DNA from: Thiorhodococcus mannitoliphagus
Lineage (GTDB): Bacteria; Pseudomonadota; Gammaproteobacteria; Chromatiales; Chromatiaceae
Direction of reading: 5' to 3'
Length of the DNA: 46,205 bases
NCBI RefSeq assembly: GCF_010915725.1
Contig: NZ_JAAIJR010000037.1
Span: 1-46,205, forward strand
The translations under genes were made by a program, and so were the position numbers. This document shows positions 1 through 10,227 of this stretch, piece after piece. Every line of letters starts with the position of its first letter. The first letter of the stretch is position 1. The notes under the pieces were generated by a model, which had not been told where the DNA came from, made no database searches, and worked only from the letters and a program-made list of their open reading frames with translations.

Positions 1-83
1 GTAACCGAGGGCATGAGGTTACATTCTAAGCGCCACGCCGCCGCATGGACTTTCTCCGCGCAGCGGCTTCGTCCAACTATTTG

Positions 84-218
84 ATAGGCTCAATATTTAG
101 AAAGCGTCCATCAACAACTTCCCCCCTTTCGCAAAGGGGGGCCAGGGGGGATTTCGGGCGGGATCGCTCGCATCGGGAAACAATTGATGAGCACTTTCTT
201 AAATAGGCTCAATATTTA
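84..218. repeat. 16-bp direct repeat flanking MITE copy 1
   Basis: ATAGGCTCAATATTTA occurs at 84-99 and 203-218, on either side of the 99-bp element. The right copy is preceded by the duplicated TTA. Either this is a pre-existing tandem repeat into which the element inserted (favoured, because the other copies have only 3-bp duplications) or an unusually long target duplication. Confidence 0.75.
100..198 (+). mobile_element. MITE-like element, family A, copy 1 (99 bp)
   Basis: Begins GAAAGCGTCCATCAA and ends TTGATGAGCACTTTC, which are inverted. A C6-TTTCGCAAA-G6 stem-loop lies inside. It is flanked by TTA on both sides (97-99 and 199-201). It also lies between two copies of ATAGGCTCAATATTTA (84-99 and 203-218), so the empty site was probably a 17-bp tandem duplication. 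Confidence 0.8.
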
Positions 219-432
219 ATGTCTGTGCGCGGTCCCTTGGGCATCCTTCGCTGAATCGACGCTGTGCGGGCCAGGGCGATGTCGAAGGGGTGTTTTCCTG
301 GCATTCGGTAGGGTTGCACCAGAGGCTGCGTCTGAGATAGTGAAGCGTCTGAGATTAGAGAAGCGTCTGGGATGGATCGATGATTCGCTAAGGCGAACTC
401 CGGAAATGACCTTACCCAAAGGGCGCGGGGCG

Positions 433-587
433 GTAGGATGGGCAAAGTCCGCACTCGGGGCTTGAGTCTCACCTCGGCGCTGGGCGGACGTGCCCATCCT
501 GCAAAGCGCTGAGCGGGGATGATGGGCACGCCCCTCGACCCTCGGCACTCCGAAAGAAGCGCATCGCCGGGGCTTTGCCCATCCTAC
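433..587. repeat. Inverted-repeat-bounded element (GTAGGATGGGCAAAG ends)
   Basis: GTAGGATGGGCAAAG at 433-447 is the perfect reverse complement of 573-587. Inside are related motifs (GTGCCCATCCTGC near 489 and GATGATGGGCACG near 520), suggesting a nested palindromic intergenic repeat. No reading frame is supported. Mobility is inference. Confidence 0.55.
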
Positions 588-842
588 GGGATCGGAACTG
601 CGGGTCTGTGGTTTCCCGGAAATCACCTAAGCTCCTAGGGCGCTGGTGAGGCAGGCTTCAGCCCCTGTGCTTGCTCGTCCCTCGATCTCACCGCGTCATC
701 GGCTCGTCGAGGCAGACGAGGGTGCACCTGTTTCGGAGTGACCAGTCACAGGTCTTTTCTCGATACCGGCCCAGCGATCAGCAGTCGCGACAGCGGTCGT
801 AACCTCTAGCGATTCCGGCTTGTCCGGGTCAGGAAGTCTCTA

Positions 843-2771
843 TTGACCACAGTCACACAAGGGGGCAGCGCGGCCGAGGCGCATGCGGGCGCCGGGCGCG
901 AGGCCAAGATCCTCAAAGAGCACATCGTCGAGATCGTCAGCGACTCCGGCGAGGGTGCTCAGAAATGCGGTCAGACCTTCGGGACGGTCAGCGCCAAGAT
1001 GGGCAACGGCGTCTGGACGGTCGAGATCATCCCGGCCGAGATCCAACCGCCCGCGCGCTCGCCAGCCGGCGCCAGCGGCATCCGCATCCGCTTCGCCTCG
1101 CATCCCGTCACCAACATGGGCGACGAGGCGGACCTGGTCGTCGCCTTCAACGAGCAGGTGCTCTACTCGCGCATCGCCAATGGGGCCTATCGCAAGGGCA
1201 CCTTGGTACTCTTGGAGGACAAGTGGCGCGAGGATCCGGTGCCCGAGATCCGCGAGCAGTACGCCAAGGCGGTCGCCGAGTTCCGCGCGAATGGGCTCAT
1301 CGTGCATGAGCTGCCGATCGAGCAGGCCTGCCTCGGCATTACGGAGAATCCGCGGCGCGGTAAGAATATGTTCGTGCTCGGCATGCTCTGCGCTCTCTAC
1401 TCGCGCGACCTGGAGCGCGCCAAGGATGAGATTGCGATTGCCTTCAAGCGCAAGGGCGCGGAGGTGATCGGTCTCAATCACAGGTTGTTCGAGGCCGGTC
1501 ATGCCTTTGCCGCGGAGCAGCTCGATTTCCGCTATGCCGTGCCGTCGCAGCCGGAGGAGGCGCTGGCCGGAAAGCGCTTCATCGTCACCAACGGTAATCA
1601 GGCGGTTGCCCTGGGTGTCATGGCCTCCGGGATGGAGCTGGTCTCCATGTATCCCATCACGCCGGCGACCTCGGCCTCGCACTATCTCGCCGAGATCTAT
1701 CATCAGGTCGGCGGCTTCGTGCATCAGGCGGAGGACGAGATTGCCGCCATTGGCTTTGCCATCGGCGCCTCCTTTGCGGGCAAGACGGCCTGCACCATTA
1801 CCTCGGGGCCAGGCTTGGCGCTCAAGACCGAGATGCTGGCGCTGGCGGTCATGGCCGAGGTGCCGCTCGTCCTGGTCGACGTGCAGCGCGGCGGTCCATC
1901 GACAGGTCTGCCGACCAAGGTCGAGCAGGGTGACCTGCTGGCCGTGCTCTACGGCGAACCGGGCGACGCGCCCAAGGTGGTCATTGCCGCGGCGACCATT
2001 GAGGAGTGTCTGCACTTCGTCATCATGGCGCGGCGGCTGGCCGATGCCTTCCGTACGCCGGTGGTGCTGCTGACCGATGCCAACCTGGCGACGGGCGTAC
2101 AGCCCTATCCGCGGCCCGAGCCGAGTCTCGATTGGCTGGCGCCACCGGTCGACCAGTCGGACTGGAGCGAGGAGGTTCCACCCTATGACTGGGACCCGCG
2201 CACGGGTCTCTCGCCACGGCCCATCCCAGGCATGCCGGGCGGCCAGTACATCCTGACCGGTCTGGCGCACACCGCTCAGAGCAAGGTCGCCTACGATTCC
2301 GACTCCAATCAGCTCAGCTCCGAGATGCGCAGCCGCAAGCTCGCGGCGCTGGCGAGCACGCTCAAGCCGCCGAGCGTGCACGGCGGGGAGGACGGCGATC
2401 TCTTGCTGGTCGGCTGGGGCTCGACGCTCGGCGCCATCGATGAGGCGGTGGATCGGGCGCGGGCCGAAGGGCTGGCGGTGTCGTCCCTGCATCTGCGGTT
2501 CCTGTCGCCCTTGGAGCCTGGGCTCAAGGAGATCTTCGGGCGCTTCCGCCGCGTCATGACCGTCGAGATCAACTACAGCGACGATCCCAAGGCGCCGCTG
2601 ATCACGGACGACACCCGCCGCTATGCTCAGCTTGCCATGCTGCTGCGCTCACAGACCCTGGTCGATGTCGACTGCTGGTCCGTGGTCTATGGCCATCCGC
2701 TCCAGCCGGGGATGATCCATGGGGTGATTCGCGAGCGGCTGGCCGCCATCCGCAACGGAGGAGACGCCTGA
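843..2771 (+). CDS. korA: 2-oxoacid:ferredoxin oxidoreductase, fused gamma-alpha subunit (KorA-like)
   Basis: A 642-residue subunit of a CoA-dependent 2-oxoacid (probably 2-oxoglutarate) oxidoreductase, which decarboxylates the acid to acyl-CoA and reduces ferredoxin in the cytoplasm. Residues ~15-190 match the gamma domain, ~225-470 the alpha pyrimidine-binding domain (GNQAVALGVMASG, then SMYPITPATSASHYLAE), and ~510-635 the transketolase C-terminal-like domain. The length fits fused KorA proteins. The start is TTG at 843: AGGAAG (831-836) lies 6 bases upstream, and the first in-frame ATG (999) would remove part of the gamma domain. The stop overlaps the korB start by one base. In autotrophs the enzyme may run in either direction; the substrate (2-oxoglutarate, pyruvate or another) is inferred from architecture only. 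Confidence 0.93.
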   Translation: MTTVTQGGSAAEAHAGAGREAKILKEHIVEIVSDSGEGAQKCGQTFGTVSAKMGNGVWTVEIIPAEIQPPARSPAGASGIRIRFASHPVTNMGDEADLVVAFNEQVLYSRIANGAYRKGTLVLLEDKWREDPVPEIREQYAKAVAEFRANGLIVHELPIEQACLGITENPRRGKNMFVLGMLCALYSRDLERAKDEIAIAFKRKGAEVIGLNHRLFEAGHAFAAEQLDFRYAVPSQPEEALAGKRFIVTNGNQAVALGVMASGMELVSMYPITPATSASHYLAEIYHQVGGFVHQAEDEIAAIGFAIGASFAGKTACTITSGPGLALKTEMLALAVMAEVPLVLVDVQRGGPSTGLPTKVEQGDLLAVLYGEPGDAPKVVIAAATIEECLHFVIMARRLADAFRTPVVLLTDANLATGVQPYPRPEPSLDWLAPPVDQSDWSEEVPPYDWDPRTGLSPRPIPGMPGGQYILTGLAHTAQSKVAYDSDSNQLSSEMRSRKLAALASTLKPPSVHGGEDGDLLLVGWGSTLGAIDEAVDRARAEGLAVSSLHLRFLSPLEPGLKEIFGRFRRVMTVEINYSDDPKAPLITDDTRRYAQLAMLLRSQTLVDVDCWSVVYGHPLQPGMIHGVIRERLAAIRNGGDA

Positions 2772-3724
2772 TGTTCGGACTCAAGGCCGATTGGTCGCAC
2801 GAGGTCTTCGACCGTTATTTCACCATCGGCGACTATGCCGGCGGCGAGGCGCGCTGGTGCCCGGGCTGCGGCGACCATGCCGTGCTCAGCGCCGCTCACC
2901 GCGTGCTGCGCGACGAGCAGCAGAAGCCGGAGCTGTCCGTCTGTGTCTCCGGCATTGGCTGCTCCAGCCGCATGCCGCACTACATGGGCACCTATGGCTT
3001 CCATGGCCTGCACGGCCGCGCGCTGCCGGTCGCCTGCGGCATCAAGTCGCGGCGCCCGGAGCTGGACGTCTGGGTGGCGACCGGCGATGGCGACTGCTTC
3101 TCGATTGGAGCCGGGCACTGGATCCACGCCATCCGCTACAACATGAACATGGTGGTGATGGTCTTCGATAATGCCATCTACGGCCTGACCAAGGCCCAGA
3201 CCTCGCCAACGACACCGGCGGGCTTCAAGACCAATACGCATCCGACCGGTGCCATCATCGCCCCGCACAATCCGCTGACCATCACGCTCGGCATCACCAA
3301 TGCTTCGTTCGTCGCCCAGGTCGTGGACTGGAATCCGCCCTTGCTGTACGAGACGCTCAAGGCCGCCTATCGGCACCGTGGTACCAGCTTCGTGCGGATC
3401 ATCCAGCGCTGCCCGGTCTTCTCGGACAAGTTCGTGAAGGACCTGCAAAATGATCCCTCGCGCTTCCTGCTGCTGGAGCACGAGCAAGGGATTGCCATGA
3501 ACGAGAGCATTCAACGCCAGTTCCCAGAGCGGCTCCAGCACGATCCCTCGGACCTCGGGCGGGCCTTTCAGCTCGCCGCCGATGACAGCCGCTTGCCGGT
3601 TGGGCTGCTCTATTGCAACCCGGCGGCGCCTCGTTACGAAGACTTCTCCAGCCAGGGGGCGGATCTCACGCCTCAGCAGCGCTTGACGGAGCTGGAGACG
3701 GTGCTGGATCGGTTGACGATTTAG
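2771..3724 (+). CDS. korB: 2-oxoacid:ferredoxin oxidoreductase, beta subunit (KorB-like)
   Basis: A 317-residue catalytic partner of KorA that binds thiamine diphosphate. It shows CPGCGDH at residues 30-36 and the ThDP/Mg motif GDGDCFSIG...N beginning near residue 105, continuing to DNAIYGLTKAQTSPTT. The translation start ATG overlaps the korA TGA (TGATG), and GGAGGA at 2757-2762 provides the ribosome binding site, so the two subunits are translationally coupled. There is no ferredoxin domain or ferredoxin gene directly adjacent; the electron acceptor must come from elsewhere. A ferredoxin-tailed protein is encoded at 13058-15577, but no functional link is shown. Confidence 0.93.
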   Translation: MFGLKADWSHEVFDRYFTIGDYAGGEARWCPGCGDHAVLSAAHRVLRDEQQKPELSVCVSGIGCSSRMPHYMGTYGFHGLHGRALPVACGIKSRRPELDVWVATGDGDCFSIGAGHWIHAIRYNMNMVVMVFDNAIYGLTKAQTSPTTPAGFKTNTHPTGAIIAPHNPLTITLGITNASFVAQVVDWNPPLLYETLKAAYRHRGTSFVRIIQRCPVFSDKFVKDLQNDPSRFLLLEHEQGIAMNESIQRQFPERLQHDPSDLGRAFQLAADDSRLPVGLLYCNPAAPRYEDFSSQGADLTPQQRLTELETVLDRLTI

Positions 3725-3730
3725 ACTTCG

Positions 3731-3758
3731 GGCAGTTGGCAGTTGGCAGTTGGCAGGG
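3731..3758. repeat. Heptamer tandem repeat (GGCAGTT x3)
   Basis: GGCAGTT occurs three times head to tail at 3731-3751, followed by GGCAGGG. It lies in the 103-bp gap between korB and the next gene. It may be slippage-prone; no function can be assigned. Confidence 0.8.
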
Positions 3759-3827
3759 GATTGTGCGCGGGTGGATTGAGATACGCGCTCAAGAGGGCAG
3801 GCTTTCACTCAACGCTGGAGGTGCCTT

Positions 3828-4397
3828 GTGTCGAGTCTCGCGGAGGATCTGATCCATCGGCATCGCTATACGGTGGACGACTACTACCGCATGGCCGAGA
3901 GCGGCATTTTGGCGCCGGATGCTCGGGTTGAGCTGATCGAAGGTGAGATCGTCGATATGCCGCCAATTGGTGCGCCGCATGCAGCGCTCGTGACGATGCT
4001 GCAGAATCGCCTGATTGCGGCCATCGGTGCTCGCGCCCTAGCCCGCATTCAGAATCCGATCCGACTGGATTCCCGCAACGAGCCCGAGCCGGACATCGCG
4101 CTGGTGCGCAACCGATCGGGACACTATCGTGACCGCCACCCAGGCCCGGCGGACGTGCTCCTGCTCGTTGAAGTGGCGGACTCCAGCCTGCGTTACGACC
4201 GCGACGTCAAGATGGCGCTCTACGCCCGCTTCGGCATCCCGGAGACCTGGCTGGTCAACCTGGCGGACGCGACCCTGACCGCTTTCCGTGCGCCCGGCCC
4301 CCAAGGGTACGCGATGGCCGAGCGGCTCAGGATGGACAGCCCCATCCCCGTGCCTGGACTCGAGGGGCTGTCGGTCGATCTTACTGACCTGTTCTGA
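3828..4397 (+). CDS. Uma2 family endonuclease-like protein (DUF820)
   Basis: A 189-residue protein of the Uma2/DUF820 family, a PD-(D/E)XK nuclease fold often found in many copies per genome; its biological role is not established. Family marks seen here: YTVDDYYRMAESG near the N-terminus, RVELIEGEIVDM, EPEPDIALV (the PD element), LLVEVADSS, then a Lys-containing helix and IPETWLVN. The GTG start at 3828 is preceded by GGAGGTG. It converges with another Uma2 gene on the opposite strand, with only 24 bases between the stops. Confidence 0.85.
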   Translation: MSSLAEDLIHRHRYTVDDYYRMAESGILAPDARVELIEGEIVDMPPIGAPHAALVTMLQNRLIAAIGARALARIQNPIRLDSRNEPEPDIALVRNRSGHYRDRHPGPADVLLLVEVADSSLRYDRDVKMALYARFGIPETWLVNLADATLTAFRAPGPQGYAMAERLRMDSPIPVPGLEGLSVDLTDLF

Positions 4398-4421
4398 GCC
4401 ATCGGTGGGTGGGCCGGATCC

Positions 4422-4964
4422 TCAGGCTCGCCGCCGCCACAGCCGGCTGAAATCGCAGGGAATGATGCACTTGGACAGCTCGAAGCTGTGCGTCTCGTCG
4501 TGGAAGTCTCCCACTTTGCGGTATTCGCCCTCCGTCAGCCGATAGACTTTGGCCTTGCGTGCCTCGGGATAGACCAGGACGTAGTGCGCGACGCCTTCAT
4601 CCTGGTAGAGTTGAAACTTGGCCACCTCATCGCGCCGGGCGGTCTTCTTCGAGACGACTTCGAAGATCAGCTCGGGTGCGCGGGTGAGACGGTCGCCCTT
4701 GGGCGGGTGGCAGATGACGAGCACATCGGGCCGGACGACGGTGTCCTCTGAGAATTCGACGTCCGTCTCGAACAGAACCTCGCAATGCGGGCACTGATCG
4801 AGCGCCTGATCCATCTGTCGGGCGATGCGCATGCTGACGCGCTGATGCGCAACACCAGGCGAGGGCGACATCGCCAAGGGCATCCCCTGGATCAACTCCC
4901 AGTCGCCTTCCCATCCGCAGTAGTCGGTCAGGGTGTAATGCTCTGTCTCCAGCGATCGCTGCAT
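4422..4964 (-). CDS. Uma2 family endonuclease-like protein (DUF820), second copy
   Basis: A 180-residue Uma2-type protein, divergent in sequence from the neighbour at 3828-4397. Visible features: HYTLTDYCGWEGDWELIQG at the N-terminus, AHQRVSMRIARQM, VRPDVLVIC (PD element), and LIFEVVSKKTARRDEVAKF, which carries the expected E-x-V and Lys. The putative nuclease residues therefore appear intact. Whether the pair arose by duplication or separate acquisition cannot be told from the window. Confidence 0.85.
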   Translation of the reverse strand: MQRSLETEHYTLTDYCGWEGDWELIQGMPLAMSPSPGVAHQRVSMRIARQMDQALDQCPHCEVLFETDVEFSEDTVVRPDVLVICHPPKGDRLTRAPELIFEVVSKKTARRDEVAKFQLYQDEGVAHYVLVYPEARKAKVYRLTEGEYRKVGDFHDETHSFELSKCIIPCDFSRLWRRRA

Positions 4965-5007
4965 GCCTGGTCCCCTCTGATCGGTCGGTTTCGTTCAGGA
5001 TAGGACA

Positions 5008-7188
5008 TCACTCGGATTCCGAGAGGCCTTCTCCGCTCGCTCCGGAGTCCGTCCCATTGTGGTGCTCGGCCAGCCGCCTGATGGTCTCGGGCACCTCATC
5101 CACCGGCACCGGCTTGCTGAAAAAGAAACCCTGGACTTCGCCGCAGCAGCTTGCGCTGAGGAACTGTAGCTGTTCCCGTGTCTCGACGCCCTCGGCCGTA
5201 ACATGAAGCGCCATGGTCTCGGCCATGGCGATTACCGCCTGCGCGATGGCGGCATTGTCGCGGTCGTTCTCGATGTTGTAGATGAAGGACTTGTCGATCT
5301 TGAGCCGATCGATCGGAAAGCGTTTCAGGTAGCTGAGGCTCGAATAACCGGTGCCGAAGTCGTCGATGGCAAGCTGCACCCCGAGGGCCTTGAGCTGGTG
5401 GAGCATGCCGATGGATTCGTCCGCATGATCCATGAGGATGCTCTCCGTTAGCTCCAGCTCCAGACAGGCCGGATCCAGGCCAGATTCGGCCAGGATCCGC
5501 GCGACCAGGTTGGTGAAATCCCGGTTCTTGAACTGGCAGGCGGAGACGTTGACTGCCACGCGCTGAATCGCACTGCCGCTTGCTTGCCAGGCGCGTAGCT
5601 GTTGGCAGGCGGTGCGCATGACCCATTCGCCAATCGGCAGAATGAGTCCGGTTTCCTCGGCAATGGGAATGAAGACCGCCGGTGAGATTTCGCCAAGCTC
5701 TGGATGGCGCCAGCGCAGCAGCGCCTCGAGCCCCTGCATCCGGCCGGTGCGTGTATCGAGCTGCGGCTGGAAGTGCAGGCGCAGCTCCTCGTTCTCGAGC
5801 GCGTGACGGAGCGCGTTCTCCGTGCGCAGCCGCGTCAGCGCTGACTTGTTCAGGGAGGCGTCGAAGAACTTGAAGGTGTTCTTGCCGGCACGCTTGGCGT
5901 GATACATGGCGAGATCGCTGTTGCGCAGCAGGTCCGATGCACTGATGCCATCCTCAGGGAAGACCGTGATGCCGATGCTGGGGCTGACCACCACGTCATG
6001 GCCCTTGAGCGTAAAGGGGGTCGCGAGGGCGTCGAGAATTCGGCTGGCGACCCGGGCTGCGTCCTGACCGCTATGAATTTCGGGCAGGAGGAGCGCGAAC
6101 TCGTCGCCGCCCAAGCGAGCGAGGTGCTGGCGCTCGTCCATACCCTCGAAGCGCGAGACCAGGTCGATAGCGCGCAGGCTGCCGACGAGACGCTCGGCGA
6201 CGGATTGGAGCAGCAGGTCCCCGCTCGTGTGCCCAAGGGTGTCGTTGACCTGCTTGAAGTTGTCCAGGTCGAGGAAGAGCAGCGCGCCGGGGCGCTGATG
6301 GCGCGGAAGCAGCTTCAGCGTTTGCTCGAGGAACTGGAGAAAGAAGACGCGGTTGGGCAGTCCCGTCAGGTTGTCGAAGTAAGCCAGCCGGTGGATATGG
6401 TCCTCGGCCTCACGCAGCCGGGTGATGTCCTGGACCGCGCCGTAGAGTGGCACCGATGTTGCCGCATCCTGCGGGCGGGGCTCGACGAATTGCCGTAAAT
6501 AGCGTTCTTCCCCATCCGGACCGATGATGCAATGTGTCAGCTCCGACGGCTCAAGCGTCTGTGTCAATTCCTCAAACCAGGCGGCGACACGCGCCTTGTC
6601 GCGTGCGTGAGTGCTTTCCAAGAGGGGGGCGAGACCGCACCCACCAGCGCCAGGACGCTGCCCCATGATCTCCAGTGCCTGCTCCGACCACCATGGACTC
6701 ACGCGTTCCACATCCCACTCCCAATGGCCGATGCGCGCCATGCGCTGGGCTGCGGCGAGGCGGCGCTGGCTATGAAAGAGCGCCTCGGTTGCCTCGCTGG
6801 CCCGAACCATATAGCGGATGCGATGCAGGAGCAGTTGGGGGCTCACCGGCTTCCCCACGAAGTCGGTGGCGCCAACCTCATAGGCCTGGGTGATGGATGC
6901 CTCGTCGTCGAGCCCGGTCATCATAAGGATCGGGAGATGGGCGCCCTCGGGCAAGGCGCGGACCTGTGCGCAGGCAGCGTAGCCGTCCATCACAGGCATC
7001 ATCACATCCAGTAGCATGATGTCCGGCAGAGGTCCCTGTGCAAGCAGATCCAGCGCCTCGCGGCCGTCGCCGGCCTCGGAGACCTCCATCTCAGCCTGCT
7101 CCAGGGTGGCCACCACCAGATAACGTGAGGTGATGTCGTCATCGACGATCAGCACCCGGATGCGCTGACTGCTTTCTTTCTCGGCCAT
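5008..7188 (-). CDS. REC-PAS-GGDEF-EAL response regulator (c-di-GMP metabolism)
   Basis: A 726-residue cytoplasmic protein. The receiver domain spans residues 10-125 with acidic pocket D16-D18, phosphoacceptor D61, T91 and K113. A PAS-like region (~140-255, with IGHWEWD) follows. The GGDEF domain (~265-445) has an intact GGDEF motif at 360-364. The EAL domain (~455-710) has EAL at 488-490, DDFGTG at 609-614 and EGVET at 666-670. Both active sites look complete, so it may be bifunctional (c-di-GMP synthesis and breakdown), with the balance set by phosphorylation. It is the last gene of the minus-strand operon and starts 13 bases after the hybrid kinase stops; the natural inference is that this kinase, directly or through its HPt domain, phosphorylates D61. 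Confidence 0.93.
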   Translation of the reverse strand: MAEKESSQRIRVLIVDDDITSRYLVVATLEQAEMEVSEAGDGREALDLLAQGPLPDIMLLDVMMPVMDGYAACAQVRALPEGAHLPILMMTGLDDEASITQAYEVGATDFVGKPVSPQLLLHRIRYMVRASEATEALFHSQRRLAAAQRMARIGHWEWDVERVSPWWSEQALEIMGQRPGAGGCGLAPLLESTHARDKARVAAWFEELTQTLEPSELTHCIIGPDGEERYLRQFVEPRPQDAATSVPLYGAVQDITRLREAEDHIHRLAYFDNLTGLPNRVFFLQFLEQTLKLLPRHQRPGALLFLDLDNFKQVNDTLGHTSGDLLLQSVAERLVGSLRAIDLVSRFEGMDERQHLARLGGDEFALLLPEIHSGQDAARVASRILDALATPFTLKGHDVVVSPSIGITVFPEDGISASDLLRNSDLAMYHAKRAGKNTFKFFDASLNKSALTRLRTENALRHALENEELRLHFQPQLDTRTGRMQGLEALLRWRHPELGEISPAVFIPIAEETGLILPIGEWVMRTACQQLRAWQASGSAIQRVAVNVSACQFKNRDFTNLVARILAESGLDPACLELELTESILMDHADESIGMLHQLKALGVQLAIDDFGTGYSSLSYLKRFPIDRLKIDKSFIYNIENDRDNAAIAQAVIAMAETMALHVTAEGVETREQLQFLSASCCGEVQGFFFSKPVPVDEVPETIRRLAEHHNGTDSGASGEGLSESE

Positions 7189-7201
7189 GATCGGTCAGTT
7201 C

Positions 7202-9630
<2,429 letters not shown>

Positions 9631-9634
<4 letters not shown>

Positions 9635-10200
9635 CGCTGCACCACGCGCGTCGCGAGCTTGAGCAGCTGGGAGCTGATGCTCAAGCCCGCGGCCTCGGCG
9701 CTCGCCCTGTTGATCTCAAAGCGCAGACGGTTGTCTTGCTTCACAAGCCCGATCATCCCCCCAGCAGCGGCGAAGCTTGGGATCTCGCTCACCGTGAGGA
9801 TTGACCGATTGGCCAAGCTCCGCAGCAAGGGGGCGAGGTACGGGGACTCGGAGGTGCTGATATAGACGATCTGACAGGCCGTCAGGGCCTCGCCACGCGA
9901 CAGCCGATCAATGCGGATGCGGTGCCCCTGGGCGGACTTGCCATCGAGCATCTCGATGGCCCCGCTTGCAGCGTTACGACCATAGACACAGAGGACCAGC
10001 GGCTCGTTGCCGCTGCCCAAGACGCTGGATGGCCAATGGACGAACTTGCTGAAGTTGTAGAGATAGGCGGCCGCAAGCTCGGCCTCCCCCACCTCGCCCA
10101 GCGCCGGAATGGGGGCGGTGCCGACGAGCCAGGCGAGCAGGAGGCGCGGGATGAGGCCGCGCCGGCGCCTGGGTCTGATAGGTGATGATGCTGGATGCAC
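9631..10200 (-). CDS. YfiR family periplasmic protein (DUF4154)
   Basis: A 189-residue exported protein with a basic N-terminus and hydrophobic signal segment (~16-35, cleavage plausible after ALG). The mature part has the family pattern [14 protein letters not shown] (~44-57), LVLCVYG, and a C-terminal [17 protein letters not shown]. Two cysteines, C71 and C109, could respond to redox. In Pseudomonas, YfiR binds the periplasmic CHASE8 domain of YfiN and represses it. Here the next gene, overlapping by 4 bases, is a CHASE8 kinase, so regulation of that kinase by this protein is a strong inference. It begins 27 bases after the TonB receptor stop. No YfiB-like OmpA lipoprotein is present. Confidence 0.9.
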
Positions 10201-10227
10201 GGGGGTGACGTCAGGTCGCGGCGGTGT

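Larger units (their letters stand above)
1..842. other. korA upstream region: repeats, no gene seen
   Basis: No convincing coding region; open frames here lack start signals and family resemblance. The stretch holds a MITE copy (100-198) inserted between two copies of a 16-17 bp repeat, a short run of three imperfect ~17-bp repeats around 325-375 (core GCGTCTGAGAT), and a 15-bp perfect inverted repeat at 433-447/573-587. From about 600 to 842 is the leader of korA; I could not identify a convincing promoter in it. Positions 1-22 form GTAACC...GGTTAC, which may be the cut end of another element. Confidence 0.6.

Noticed and set aside
840-2492. Long minus-strand open frame (550 codons) opposite korA
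   Set aside because: It is an antisense frame created by GC-rich codon bias; its translation is Arg/His/Gly/Asp-rich with no family features, while korA is unmistakable.
2771-3724. CPGCGDH in KorB considered as part of an iron-sulfur cluster
   Set aside because: KorB-type subunits share this motif, and only two cysteines with proper spacing are visible, so cluster binding cannot be asserted from sequence alone.
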